The notes under the pieces are model-generated. The model searched no databases. It saw only the letters and a program-made list of their open reading frames with translations, and was not told the DNA's origin. The position numbers were made by a program, and so were the translations under genes. 64,000 nt of DNA, taken from Nostoc sp. NIES-3756. GTDB lineage: Bacteria; Cyanobacteriota; Cyanobacteriia; Cyanobacteriales; Nostocaceae. Positions 29,029-38,389 of the stretch are shown here, piece by piece (within the stretch, counting starts at the first letter, position 1; every line of letters starts with the position of its first letter). The DNA lies in contig NZ_AP017295.1 of NCBI RefSeq assembly GCF_001548375.1, positions 1,522,501 through 1,586,500 on the forward strand, written 5' to 3'.

Positions 29029-29763
29029 ATGAGTCGAATTAATGGGTTTGTTGGCAGACGAAATTTTTTGAGATTAGCTGGGATAGGTGGTGTTGGTATT
29101 GGTGCAAGTGCTGTTGGTAGTTTACTTTCGCAAGGAGAAACTGCTGTTGCTCAAAAACCATCAAATCCTACAGAAAAACCTCAACCAGTAAATCCACAAG
29201 CGGCTTTGGCGAGGTTAATTGAAGGAAATAAGCGCTTTGTTGAAGGTAAGCGCCTCAATCCTAATCAATCAAGATTACGTTTACAAGAAACAGCTGAAGC
29301 TCAATATCCATTTGCAGCCATACTTGGTTGTGCAGATTCTAGAGTACCCGCAGAGATAGTTTTTGACCAAGGTTTGGGTGATTTATTTGTTGTTCGGCTT
29401 GCTGGTAATGTAGCTAGTCCAACTGCTATAGGTAGTCTAGAGTTTGCTACGGCTGTGTTAGGTGCGCAACTAGTTGTAGTATTAGGTCATGCAAGATGTG
29501 GAGCAGTTATTGCAGCCGCTAAGGGTGATCCTCTTCCGGGAAGAATTGGTGGTTTTGTGGAAGAAATTAAGCCTGCTGTAGAAAGGGTGAGAAATAAGAC
29601 TGGTAATTTAGAAGAAAATTCTATTGTTGCTAATGTGCAATATCAGGCAGAAAGATTGGCAGAAAGTTCGACCATTTTAAGAGGTTTAATTAAAGAGGGA
29701 AAACTCAGAATTGTTGGCGGTCGTTATGATTTGGCTAGCGGAAAGGTTACTGTGTTGACTTAA
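29029..29763 (+). CDS. Tat-exported beta carbonic anhydrase, copy 2
   Basis: A 244-residue paralogue of the preceding enzyme. The start is ATG 29029, since GAGG lies 7 nt upstream and MSRINGFVGRR then matches copy 1; an in-frame GTG 12 bp upstream is unlikely. Zinc and dyad motifs: CADSRVPAE and GHARCGAV. The twin-arginine motif GRRNFLRLAG precedes a hydrophobic stretch (IGGVGIGASAVGSLL). A linker rich in Pro and Lys (PSNPTEKPQPVNP) joins signal and enzyme. Export is inferred. The strongest inverted repeat in the region follows it. Confidence 0.9.
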   Translation: MSRINGFVGRRNFLRLAGIGGVGIGASAVGSLLSQGETAVAQKPSNPTEKPQPVNPQAALARLIEGNKRFVEGKRLNPNQSRLRLQETAEAQYPFAAILGCADSRVPAEIVFDQGLGDLFVVRLAGNVASPTAIGSLEFATAVLGAQLVVVLGHARCGAVIAAAKGDPLPGRIGGFVEEIKPAVERVRNKTGNLEENSIVANVQYQAERLAESSTILRGLIKEGKLRIVGGRYDLASGKVTVLT

Positions 29764-29785
29764 GTTTTGATTTACTGTTGTTAAT

Positions 29786-29828
29786 GGGAATATTAATAAA
29801 GTAAGGATTTTACTTTATTAATATTCCC
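29786..29828 (+). terminator. Long hairpin after carbonic anhydrase copy 2
   Basis: GGGAATATTAATAAAGTA and its exact complement TACTTTATTAATATTCCC form an 18-bp perfect stem around AGGATTT. There is no T tract. It sits 23 bp past the stop and probably ends transcription or protects the 3' end. Confidence 0.7.
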
Positions 29829-30125
29829 GATGAACTTTGATGATATAGCAGAAGGCAAGAAGCAACAGACACAAGCAAAGAGGAAAAGTCTTACTATTCC
29901 CAGCATTCAAACTTTAAAAATGTCTTAACCTATTTGGTTACAGCTATCAAAGCCGTCGATATACGCCGATACGCGCCAATAGATGTTAAATAGGCTTACG
30001 AAAGACAATTGGCTGTGACTTTGCAGTGACTTGATAAATTCTCTTGATGCAATTGCGATCGCTCGCCAAACTTAAGTAACAATTAAACAGAATATTCGGT
30101 GTTGCTGTTCTTCCCAACTTAGCCA

Positions 30126-31106
30126 TCAAATCTCCCCACCTACTATCGCCTGCTGTTGGGCAGATGTAGAAATAGAAATACAGGCAATTAACCACAATAA
30201 CCCTGCTGCGTAGCCGACCAATACGTCAGTAGGCCAATGCACACCCAGATAAAGCCGACTAAAACCGATCGCCAAAATTAGAGTTACAGTAGAGGCTAAA
30301 ATTGGTTCGCGCCATTGGGGAAATTCTTTGGCTAAAATATAGCCTATGTAACCGTAAACTGCGGTAGAAACCATTGCATGACCGCTAGGAAAACTGTAGT
30401 GAACCGCATGTACGATATAATCCCACAATGCTGGACGCGCTCTGCCAAACATCTCTTTCAAAAGGTAATTTAACCCAACTGCACCCACTGTAGCTATACC
30501 CAAACTGGTTGCATCCCGACGGCGATGATTATGCCACAGTTGCAAACCGAAGCCGGAAGATATTAATAATAAGGGTAGTGGTTCGCCTAAAAACGTGATG
30601 GACTGCATAATCCGATCCAGTAAAGGATTATGTAGTTTTTGAACTGCTAGTAAAATACTTTCATCTAGACCATATCTGAACAAGAGTCCAGCACTAGAAG
30701 CAAAGATAGTAGCTGTTGCTAGACAGGGGATCAGTTTGTCTAATTGTGGCTGATGTACAGGCTTTGTGGCTGACTCTGCAATTGTGGGAAGATTGACTGA
30801 TACTTTTCTGTAATCTAAAACAATGGCTTGCAGCAAAGAGGCGATCGCATCTAAGGTAAAATTGGGATCAAAAATTATTAGCACATTACTCGTCACAGGA
30901 TTTGCACTTGCCTGAGTAATGATATCTAACTTTGATAAGCGGATTTCCAGATATCTTTTGAGTGCTTCACAACGATAAAGCCCATTCACCTTAAATCTAA
31001 CTCTACCTTTGACAGCAGTATGTACTGCTCTAATTAAAGAGTAGCTGTTGGATAGATGACTAGAACTATCGTTACTTGTTGATTTTAGCGATCGCTGTAA
31101 TAACAT
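30126..31106 (-). CDS. PAP2-family phosphatase with N-terminal HMA-like domain
   Basis: A 326-residue membrane protein. The C-terminal half carries the three PAP2 motifs: K near 213 with GRARP, PSGH (about 241-244) and SRLYLGVHWPTD (His near 289). These form the vanadium-haloperoxidase-like site that cleaves lipid phosphates such as phosphatidate or undecaprenyl pyrophosphate. The N-terminal 25-105 (VHTAVKGRVRFKVNGLYR onward) resembles the HMA_2-type domain seen at the start of cyanobacterial P-type ATPases, but without a CxxC metal motif. The fusion is unusual. The 5' boundary is set by ATG 31106. Confidence 0.8.
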   Translation of the reverse strand: MLLQRSLKSTSNDSSSHLSNSYSLIRAVHTAVKGRVRFKVNGLYRCEALKRYLEIRLSKLDIITQASANPVTSNVLIIFDPNFTLDAIASLLQAIVLDYRKVSVNLPTIAESATKPVHQPQLDKLIPCLATATIFASSAGLLFRYGLDESILLAVQKLHNPLLDRIMQSITFLGEPLPLLLISSGFGLQLWHNHRRRDATSLGIATVGAVGLNYLLKEMFGRARPALWDYIVHAVHYSFPSGHAMVSTAVYGYIGYILAKEFPQWREPILASTVTLILAIGFSRLYLGVHWPTDVLVGYAAGLLWLIACISISTSAQQQAIVGGEI

Positions 31107-31436
31107 TCCACTAGAGGAAAGAAAATAAACTGATATCTCCTAATTTTAGCGAGCATAAGTTACAGATGTTTATTTTCATCAGTCAACAGCCTCTACGAAT
31201 CTACGCAGGAATCCGCTCATGGCTTGATATTTACTTGTAAAAATATTGTTTAGGCTATGGAGTCGCTACGAGTTTTGAGAAATACCTGATATAAGCAAAT
31301 TGTTTATTGTGCCGTCTTAGCTTATAACACTCGCTGCAACTCCATATAATCTCTCAATGAGTGATGAGATATTGAAATTCTTTTACGCTAGAGAAGATGA
31401 GAGCCTCACAGAAGCAACCTGATGCCAAAATCTTGG
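31107..31436. other. Gap between the PAP2 gene and the cupin pseudogene
   Basis: 330 bp in which I see no reading frame, repeat array or RNA gene. It holds the PAP2 promoter and the 3' flank of the pseudogene. Confidence 0.4.
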
Positions 31437-31710
31437 CTAATTGAAAGAATAATGTTTATTCACGCCGCTTTTAGTTTTCCATGTACAAGATATTCCAGCC
31501 AAAAAGGTGATTGAATCTCTTTTACCCATTTTTACTGGTTATCCGCCATCAGGCGTAACAATGACATCACCCTCTAAAAAGTAACAAGTTTCTTCAATAT
31601 CATTAATTCCAAGGAAATTTAGAGATTTCTTTTTGCCGAATCGCCCAATTGAAAACACCTAACTTTTGAAGTATTTTGGAACTTGTTTGATGCTCAATTT
31701 CGATTTCTAT
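31437..31710 (-). pseudogene. Broken cupin_3 (DUF861) gene
   Basis: The minus strand encodes, in pieces, a small cupin of about 90 residues. The pieces are EIEIEHQTSSKILQKLGVFN and WAIRQKEISKFPW, then in the next frame DIEETCYFLEGDVIVTPDGG, a stop, and PVKMGKRDSITFLAGISCTW to the end. Three lesions are visible. The expected ATG is ATA (31710-31708). One extra A shifts the frame near 31603. A GAA-to-TAA change gives a stop at 31541-31539. Removing these three restores one uninterrupted frame. The family includes small oxidoreductase-like and (S)-ureidoglycine-related cupins; the original function is unknown. It lies just behind the Mo-nitro_C gene on the same strand. Confidence 0.8.
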
Positions 31711-31731
31711 GTACTATTTTGTCGCTGGCAA

Positions 31732-32079
31732 TTAGCAGTAAGATTGGATATCTTCTCCACATTGGTCTACTAAATAACATAAAGCGCGAAAACGTAAACC
31801 AATAAATTGCTCATATAGTGGATTGAGTTTACACATAGGAGGAATATGAGCAATTATCCGACCAAACAATACAATGTCACGCTCAAAAGGACATTGGGCA
31901 GGAATTAATTTAGCAATAAAGTGAGCTACTTTACGATTATGAATTTCTAGTGCATCAATCCACTGGCGTAAAGGTTGCAATAAATCAACTTTATGCCACA
32001 TATTTTTTTGCTGATTACCAATAGGGTTAATAACAGCAGATAAGACAATATGTTGCTTTTCAGTCTGTAGCACAGTCAT
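31732..32079 (-). CDS. Mo-dependent nitrogenase C-terminal domain protein (Mo-nitro_C)
   Basis: A 115-residue protein whose central part (about 30-110) matches the Mo-nitro_C family: LLQPLRQWIDALEI, KLIPAQCPFERDI, IPPMCKLNPLYEQ and FRALCYLVDQCGEDI. Despite the family name no nitrogenase gene is nearby, and stand-alone members are common in cyanobacteria. Conserved cysteines (QCPFER, PPMCKLNP, RALCYL, DQCG) suggest metal or cluster binding, which is not proven. The cupin pseudogene follows 21 bp behind the stop, so the pair was once probably an operon. Confidence 0.85.
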   Translation of the reverse strand: MTVLQTEKQHIVLSAVINPIGNQQKNMWHKVDLLQPLRQWIDALEIHNRKVAHFIAKLIPAQCPFERDIVLFGRIIAHIPPMCKLNPLYEQFIGLRFRALCYLVDQCGEDIQSYC

Positions 32080-32752
32080 AATATTTAGTCTCCTTTAAGA
32101 GAATTACACTTGAGCATTTCGCCATTCACCATACAATTTAAAACCTGAAATTGTCGTAATTTGTGAGAATTGACAAACAAGACACAAAATCGTTAATTTC
32201 TAGGGAATTTGTTGGTAAATAGGATTATCTAATTGTTATTTAATCCTACGAGATGAGTAAGAACTGTCCCGTTAAATACAAAATAACAAAGAAAAGATAA
32301 AAGTGCTATTTCTTTAACTTATTGATTGCTGATATTAGAGATAGCACTCACATATATTAAATGTAAATCTCCTGTACTCAAAAAATACAGTACCTTAAGA
32401 GGCACTTTTACCTAAAAAAAGCAAAGTTCGCTGAGGCTAGAGCTATATTTCCTAAGAGTTAAACTATACGGACAACTGATTTTAGAGTACGAGGTATCAA
32501 ATAAAATGTTATGTAGGTTACATAACCTGACATGATTATTGTTTAACAAGTTCCCGATTATCTTTGATAAGAAAAATTTAATCTACCTATGCCAATGCTT
32601 TATCAAAACTTGAATAAACTGGCATATTTATACAACAAAAATATCCTTTTGTAGTGTAAAAATATTCAAAATTTAAAAATTAAAAAGGACAAAATGTGTA
32701 TTGGGGTGGGCAGTAGGAGGAGATGAGGCAGATGAGAAAGAAAAAATTTGGA
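32080..32752. other. Non-coding stretch with two inverted repeats
   Basis: 673 bp without a gene. Seen in it: a 12-bp hairpin with a 23-nt loop (AGTGCTATTTCT at 32302 and AGAGATAGCACT at 32337), an operator-like palindrome TTATGTA-GGT-TACATAA at 32509-32525, and a purine-rich GAGATGAGGCA-type repeat near 32715-32745. Either palindrome could regulate a flanking gene, but there is no direct support. Confidence 0.45.
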
Positions 32753-35299
32753 CTAATGACTAATAACCTTTTGTCCACCTCCCAAAGCTAGTAGCCAGAC
32801 TGATACTACAATCCAATGGATGAAGACGATCGCCCAGAGGGAACCAGTTAAACCATAAACTATTGTACAGGACAAACCTAAAAGTCCGGTTAAGGTGAGA
32901 AACATGGGATGAAAAAAGGTGGGAAATCCAGCATGGTAAAAGGTTTTGGCGTTTAGGGGATGATAGAGGATAAATAAGAGTAATATTAATCCTGCCCATA
33001 ATGTCCATCCATACCAGTTAATTACTTCCAAGGGATGGGGAAGGGGTAATACACGGAAAGCTAATTCTTCAGTTAGGGCAGGAAAGATGATCGTGCGTAA
33101 GATTATTGCTAGTTGGTAGAAGGGTTTGCTTGGGGTAAAACTCCAAAACAAAAAGCCAGAACGCAAACCTAAAGGTATGGCGATCGCACAATATATTAAA
33201 ACTGTAATGCCCACGATGAGCCAATCGCGCATTTCTGGAATTACCAAGGATGCTAGTATGCGGTTCAAGAAAATGGGTATAGGTGCAATGTTGGTAAAGG
33301 GGATCGTGATCTCGCCTAATCCCAGTGTTGGGGCAATGGGGGCAATATCTGGGTTTTCTCCACCGACTTGATTGGTGCGTAAAAACCAGAGTTTAGCACC
33401 ATGTCTCAAGAATAAAGAGGCTAATTCATCATGTGCTTGCCTGGGAACCATTGTCCGCCAACTAGTCAAAGCTGCCCAAAAACTGCGATCAGCTACGCTG
33501 GGCGGAACGCCATCGCGAAAAGGTTTGTTCGCATAATCGATCCCCATGAGATAATCTGCGTTACTTTGCCAGTCTGCACGCACGATCCCCAAGGGTGTTA
33601 ACTGTCGTTTTAAGGAAGAACCCAGACTTACTAACTGTGCAAAGCGTAAAGTTTGGGGATCATTAGGATGATTACTCAACCACTGTTGAATTGCTGGGTT
33701 GGAGGCGACTTGCCCAGTGATGATTTGAATGGCGGTGTAAAGTGCTTGGCTGGCATCTTGGACGCAAGAGGTTGCAGGGGAAACCGTGGCGCTACCAGTA
33801 CCATCACCTGTGCGGTAGCGTGCCATCATGATTTGCAACTGTCGCTGAAATTCTGTTAATGGAGAAAGCTTGAACCCGTCAAAATCATAGTCTTGAGTGA
33901 CTGGGGGAAACTTAATCAATACATCAGAAATCGGTCTTGTTGCTGCCCATCCCCATTGTAAGTTGCCCATGAAATCTGCCCAGGAATATCTGCCAGAAAT
34001 GATCCCATCGGCGTTATTGGCATAAATTTGTTGATACTCAATAGCAAATTGTAGTTCTTTGGTGATGGGATCACGCACTACTTGCGCTATGCCAAAGGCG
34101 AAGTGTCCGGTGATTGTAAAAGCAGCACTACCTTCACTCTTTCTCCCACCAATACCACCAAAGTTGTGTAAGAGTATGGCACGTTCCCCTACTTGCCAAT
34201 GAGATGTGGCTACTTGAGGTTGGCTGGTGCTGGGATCAAGTAAAACAGTCCTAATTGTGCCTTTGTCTTGAGGTTTAATTTGCCAATTGTGGTCTCTAAT
34301 ATAAACTAGACCTGCTTGTTCTCCCAAAATCACATATTGCGGCTGGAGTTGTAAGAGCGATCGCGGTACTATAGCCTGGACAGTAAATATTCCTTGAGTA
34401 TTTTTAGCACCATAAATATACCAACCCGCACTTCCGGCTGGAGATTTTTCTATCTGTCTGGGGGTGGAGGGGGGAATATTGCGGGTATCTGCTACCTGTT
34501 GGGGAATCCTGATAGTTTCCTCTACACCGTCAAAGTTGCCAGAGGCGGAATTATAATGGCGTACACGAAAATAATCGCTGGGACAGGGGAGAGTGCCTGG
34601 ACAAGTTGCGGGTGCAGGATACTGACTACTGGTAGGTTCGGAATTGAGAATTTTGACCAAACCGTAAAACCTGCCTGTAACCATTACGGGTTCTTGGGCA
34701 ATTTGTAGCCGTGGCTGGCTACTCCCTCCTAGTAACTGGGCATCATCTAGGGTAACAATCACATCATCATTAGGTCTTGCGCCAGCCAAGGATTGCAAAG
34801 GCCCTACTTGCACGCGACCATCCAACCGATAGGGGTGAATAATACCTTTAGCTTGACTCTCCCTTGTACCATTAGTAAAACTAATATTTTGCTGTACCGC
34901 TTGCACATAGGACTGTAACTGGGGTTTGTTTTGCCATTCCAAACGGATAATTTTTCCTACTAAGTTTTGGGCTTCTGGCGGTGCGTGTTGGACTTCCAGC
35001 CATACCCAATCTGATCCCGGTTGTATCTGCTGTTGATTTGGGAGTAATAATCTACCTACCCACTTTCCCAAAGGTTGATAAAGATTGGGGTTGACGGTTT
35101 GCTTGATAGGGTAAAACTGTGATTGATTAAAATCTTGCCGTTTGTGAATGGCGTAATTGCTTTCTTTAACAACTGCCGATAGTGATGTTGGATAAAACAG
35201 CAAAATGGCGATCGCACTTAGTAGTAAGACAACTAAAACCCGAATTTGTCTTGTTTTTTGATACAACCGTTGTTTTTTATACGGTTTTTCATTTCCCAT
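32753..35299 (-). CDS. CPBP-family membrane protease with large N-terminal domain
   Basis: An 848-residue protein. Residues 20-45 are a membrane anchor. About 45-690 form a large, beta-rich, Pro/Gln-rich extracytoplasmic region, and the last 160 residues are a multi-helix domain with the CPBP (CAAX-like) motifs: TEELAFR near 742-748, LFILYHPLN and IVFIHWIVV histidines. CPBP members are intramembrane metal-type proteases or have lost activity. The N-terminal part has no family I recognise and is far longer than in ordinary members (200-350 residues). It probably faces the periplasm. Start ATG 35299. It appears to be transcribed alone. Confidence 0.75.
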   Translation of the reverse strand: MGNEKPYKKQRLYQKTRQIRVLVVLLLSAIAILLFYPTSLSAVVKESNYAIHKRQDFNQSQFYPIKQTVNPNLYQPLGKWVGRLLLPNQQQIQPGSDWVWLEVQHAPPEAQNLVGKIIRLEWQNKPQLQSYVQAVQQNISFTNGTRESQAKGIIHPYRLDGRVQVGPLQSLAGARPNDDVIVTLDDAQLLGGSSQPRLQIAQEPVMVTGRFYGLVKILNSEPTSSQYPAPATCPGTLPCPSDYFRVRHYNSASGNFDGVEETIRIPQQVADTRNIPPSTPRQIEKSPAGSAGWYIYGAKNTQGIFTVQAIVPRSLLQLQPQYVILGEQAGLVYIRDHNWQIKPQDKGTIRTVLLDPSTSQPQVATSHWQVGERAILLHNFGGIGGRKSEGSAAFTITGHFAFGIAQVVRDPITKELQFAIEYQQIYANNADGIISGRYSWADFMGNLQWGWAATRPISDVLIKFPPVTQDYDFDGFKLSPLTEFQRQLQIMMARYRTGDGTGSATVSPATSCVQDASQALYTAIQIITGQVASNPAIQQWLSNHPNDPQTLRFAQLVSLGSSLKRQLTPLGIVRADWQSNADYLMGIDYANKPFRDGVPPSVADRSFWAALTSWRTMVPRQAHDELASLFLRHGAKLWFLRTNQVGGENPDIAPIAPTLGLGEITIPFTNIAPIPIFLNRILASLVIPEMRDWLIVGITVLIYCAIAIPLGLRSGFLFWSFTPSKPFYQLAIILRTIIFPALTEELAFRVLPLPHPLEVINWYGWTLWAGLILLLFILYHPLNAKTFYHAGFPTFFHPMFLTLTGLLGLSCTIVYGLTGSLWAIVFIHWIVVSVWLLALGGGQKVISH

Positions 35300-35971
35300 T
35301 ACAGTTAAATCATACCTTCAAGATGGGTAAGGTAGGCTCTGGTAGCAAGTGTAAGACGATACTAAAGCTTTCCTGAAAGATATGATACTAAAAATTTTTA
35401 TGTACTTAGTATTTTTGGTTGATTTTTAACTGTTAACAGCGATTTTTTTTTATATTTGTAATAACTAATAATATTAAATACTTAATTTTAAATAATTTTT
35501 TGTAACTTATATATAATTCCTAATATTAGTAACCGTATGTTAACTATTAAGTATATACATATTTGTTGCCATGTATGAGAATTTTATTTTAAATAAACCT
35601 TTTTAATTAAATTTTTACATATTAGTATGTTCCACAAATTTTATAGTCAGAATTGATACATTTCTTAAAAAGAAGATAGATTATTTTCCACAAATTATGT
35701 AGAAAATAATGCCTATTAAAAATAATATTTTTTGCTAAAACACCGCTATTTGGCATTTTTACACTCATAAATACCGTATTTATACTTTAATTATAAAAAG
35801 AATATTACTGCTGTGAGCTAAGTTGCTATTAGACATTTTCTGGGAATCTGGAATACTGGTATAAATAATTAAGTAAATTATAGGCTAGTTTTTTACTACT
35901 ATTGTCAAGGTGAATATGTTATACGAGGTAATAAGTAGTTGTACAAGTAGAAACCAATTCTGCATTTTTTA
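35300..35971. other. AT-rich divergent promoter region
   Basis: 672 bp between the divergent protease and MFS genes, very AT-rich with runs of A and T. No coding frame, repeat array or RNA gene is seen. Confidence 0.5.
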
Positions 35972-37234
35972 ATGCGATTTTCCTTAGATACTTTGTTATA
36001 CAATTCCACCACCAATCTAGAAAATTTCGGCAAAATCATGGTTAACTCGGTCAATACCCGTCCCGAAATTTTATGGCGACAAGTTTGGGGATTAGCCACC
36101 TTACTTGCAGCCATAGTTTTTAGTTGGATGGCTTACGGATTTTATCAGCCGATAATTTTAGAAGAATTGAAATTTGCCGAACTGGTTGGTTGGTTGGGGA
36201 TATGGCAAGGTTTATTAGTAGCCATCATAGAACCGATCATTGGCGGACTGAGCGATCGTATCCAGCAGCGTTCGGGTAGCCGCTTACCTATGATTAGTGT
36301 TGGGGTGGTATCGGCGGGTTTGATTTTTGTGGCTGTGTCACTGTTAATTCAACAAAATATACCTATAGGCATACGTTGGATTGTACCCCTGTTAATGACA
36401 GTGTGGGTAATTGCCATGATGATTTTTCGTACTCCAGCGATCGCACTTTTAACACAATTTGCTCCCAAAAGTGAACTACCCCAAGCTAACGCAGTGTTAG
36501 TGTTCGTCTTAGGAGGAATAGGTGCTATTGGGCCGATTCTGAACGGTTTACTCAATAGTATGGGCGCATCAGTTACCTTTTTGGTAGGAGCGATCGCTTT
36601 AATTTTTGCAGCATATATCTTACAATTGTTCACCCCTAAACACTCACTGCATATCTGTAGCATCAATCAACAGCAGATAGCTAAAACCCCTTTAGAGATG
36701 TTTGTGCTGATTTTCATTATTGGTTTAGCAACAGGAGTAGAAATTAATCTGCTGCTATCAATTTTTCCTCAACAATTGCAGACACAACTACCCAACCTAA
36801 CAGTAGAGTTTATTGCCTCAGCGATACTATTAGTATCTGCGATCGCTTCGGTTCCCTTAGGTGATTTGACAGCACAACTAGGTGCAAATAAATCAATGCT
36901 ACTTGGTTTGGGTACTATGACAGCTGCGATGGGATTAGCCGTGTTAAATGACAGCGATAAATTAGCGATCGCTTTTATACTAACTTTTGGTATCAGCTTC
37001 AGTTTAGTTTTTATTAGTATGATCCCCTTAGTATTAAGTAAAGTTCATCCCAGTCGTGCAGGCTTAGGTACAGGTTTATATTTTGGCGGTAGTGCAGCTG
37101 GTACGGCTATAGTGTCTCTGTTCATTAAACACCTGGGAAGCACATCTATGGGTGCGGCTGCATTTTTGTTAGCTGAACTGGTTTTTATAGTAGCGACTGT
37201 ATGTATTGTTATGAGTCAGAAATTTTGTGATTGA
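35972..37234 (+). CDS. MFS transporter
   Basis: A 420-residue (or 398 from ATG 36038) membrane protein with about twelve predicted helices. The MFS loop motif between helices 2 and 3 is seen as GGLSDRIQQRSGSR, and a related short DLTAQLGANKSM occurs in the second half. The overall look resembles the sugar/proton (GPH/SLC45-like) branch, but the substrate cannot be named. The first 22 residues are hydrophilic and atypical, so the second start may be the true one. No operon partner. Confidence 0.75.
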   Translation: MRFSLDTLLYNSTTNLENFGKIMVNSVNTRPEILWRQVWGLATLLAAIVFSWMAYGFYQPIILEELKFAELVGWLGIWQGLLVAIIEPIIGGLSDRIQQRSGSRLPMISVGVVSAGLIFVAVSLLIQQNIPIGIRWIVPLLMTVWVIAMMIFRTPAIALLTQFAPKSELPQANAVLVFVLGGIGAIGPILNGLLNSMGASVTFLVGAIALIFAAYILQLFTPKHSLHICSINQQQIAKTPLEMFVLIFIIGLATGVEINLLLSIFPQQLQTQLPNLTVEFIASAILLVSAIASVPLGDLTAQLGANKSMLLGLGTMTAAMGLAVLNDSDKLAIAFILTFGISFSLVFISMIPLVLSKVHPSRAGLGTGLYFGGSAAGTAIVSLFIKHLGSTSMGAAAFLLAELVFIVATVCIVMSQKFCD

Positions 37235-37329
37235 TTGTGGTTCGTAGTCATACCAATTCTCTAAAATCAGCTAACACATTCAAACTCTGAAACTCAAACT
37301 AAGTAGAACAGGTTAAATAATTAAAGGCT

Positions 37330-37462
37330 CGTAGTAAGAACTTTAGTTCTCTCTGCGTTCCCTACGGGACGCTACGCGAACGCATAGCGTGTCGTAGACA
37401 GACGCTCCGCGTTCGCGTAAGCGTCTCGTAGAGAACAAAAAAGGACTAAAGTCCTTACTACG
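37330..37462 (+). repeat. 133-bp imperfect palindrome, MITE-like
   Basis: The outer arms are CGTAGTAAGAACTTTAGTTC and, at the other end, GGACTAAAGTCCTTACTACG. Inside lies a second inverted repeat (37357-37435) built from CTACG, GACGC and ACGCGAACGC against GCGTTCGCGT and GCGTCTCGTAG. The two arms match almost end to end. Related short copies are at 11314, 13130 and 22769. It has no coding capacity. Confidence 0.85.
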
Positions 37463-37540
37463 AACTGAATCCTATTTTTTTTACATTACTTAACATAGTT
37501 TGGTTTTTTCAAGTCGTTTTACTTATATTTGGCTTTCTCA

Positions 37541-37572
37541 ATTACGAATTACGAATTACGAATTACGAATTA
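37541..37572 (+). repeat. ATTACGA heptamer array
   Basis: Four and a half tandem copies of ATTACGA, directly before the stop of the SDR gene on the other strand. Same unit as at 789 and 59778. Confidence 0.85.
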
Positions 37573-37579
37573 GTATCAG

Positions 37580-38350
37580 TTACCAAGGTAATCTACTTCC
37601 ATCCCACGAAAAAAACTGCCCACTATCACCTTCCTGAAGTTGTTCAATCACTGCTAATAATTGGTTAACAGTGCGTTCAACTGAAAACAATTTCTCCGCC
37701 GCCACATTTTTCTGAAAGGGACGCGAGAGGCGTGTATCCGTTGTTCCTGGATGTAAAGTTACTACCGTAGTTTGAGGACAACTTCTACCATACTCAACGG
37801 CCACAGTCCGCACAAACATATTTAGCGCAGCTTTAGAAGCGCGATAGCCATACCAGCCACCGAGTTGATTGTCGCCTATGCTGCCCAATTTAGCAGAAAT
37901 AGTCGCAAAAACACTCTGATCATTATGTCGGAACAAAGGCACAAGGTGTTTAGCGAGTAGAACCGCGCCTATACTGTTGACTTGAAAGTAATGTAATAAA
38001 TTTTCTGAGTTGAGTTGTCGCAAGCTTTTTTCCGGTTGTAAATTCCCCTCGTGTAACAGTCCTACACAGTTAATTACTAAATGTAATTTACTCGTTTCAT
38101 CACTTATCTTTTGCAGAACTTCAGCTATCTGCAACTCATCTGTAATATCGAGTGATAGACAAGTTAATCGTGGTGAATATTTATCCCGTAATGCTATCAA
38201 TTCAGATGCTAAATCTGATTTGCGACAGGTGGCATAAATTTTAGCGATTCTCTCATCTTGTAGCAACTTTTTGACAAAACCCAAGCCGATACCTTGGCTA
38301 GCTCCTACAATCAAGACATTGGCATGAGAAATTTCATCAATAAAAGCCAT
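37580..38350 (-). CDS. SDR-family oxidoreductase, C-factor-like
   Basis: A 256-residue Rossmann-fold enzyme. The NAD(P) motif is VGASQGIG (near 16-23), the CxG of the NAG-like motif reads NCVG, and the catalytic YxxxK is YGYRASKAAL (Tyr near 167). ISAKLGS gives the catalytic Ser. Substrate unknown; short relatives include the myxobacterial C-factor. The gene is on the minus strand behind a helix-turn-helix gene 40 bp upstream, so both could be one transcript. Confidence 0.85.
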   Translation of the reverse strand: MAFIDEISHANVLIVGASQGIGLGFVKKLLQDERIAKIYATCRKSDLASELIALRDKYSPRLTCLSLDITDELQIAEVLQKISDETSKLHLVINCVGLLHEGNLQPEKSLRQLNSENLLHYFQVNSIGAVLLAKHLVPLFRHNDQSVFATISAKLGSIGDNQLGGWYGYRASKAALNMFVRTVAVEYGRSCPQTTVVTLHPGTTDTRLSRPFQKNVAAEKLFSVERTVNQLLAVIEQLQEGDSGQFFSWDGSRLPW

Positions 38351-38389
38351 ATATCATTATTACGAGCGCTACTGCAATGCAACTATAAA

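Noticed and set aside
32509..32525. Palindrome TTATGTA-GGT-TACATAA as an NtcA site
   Set aside because: NtcA sites need GTA and TAC with eight bases between; here only three lie between them.
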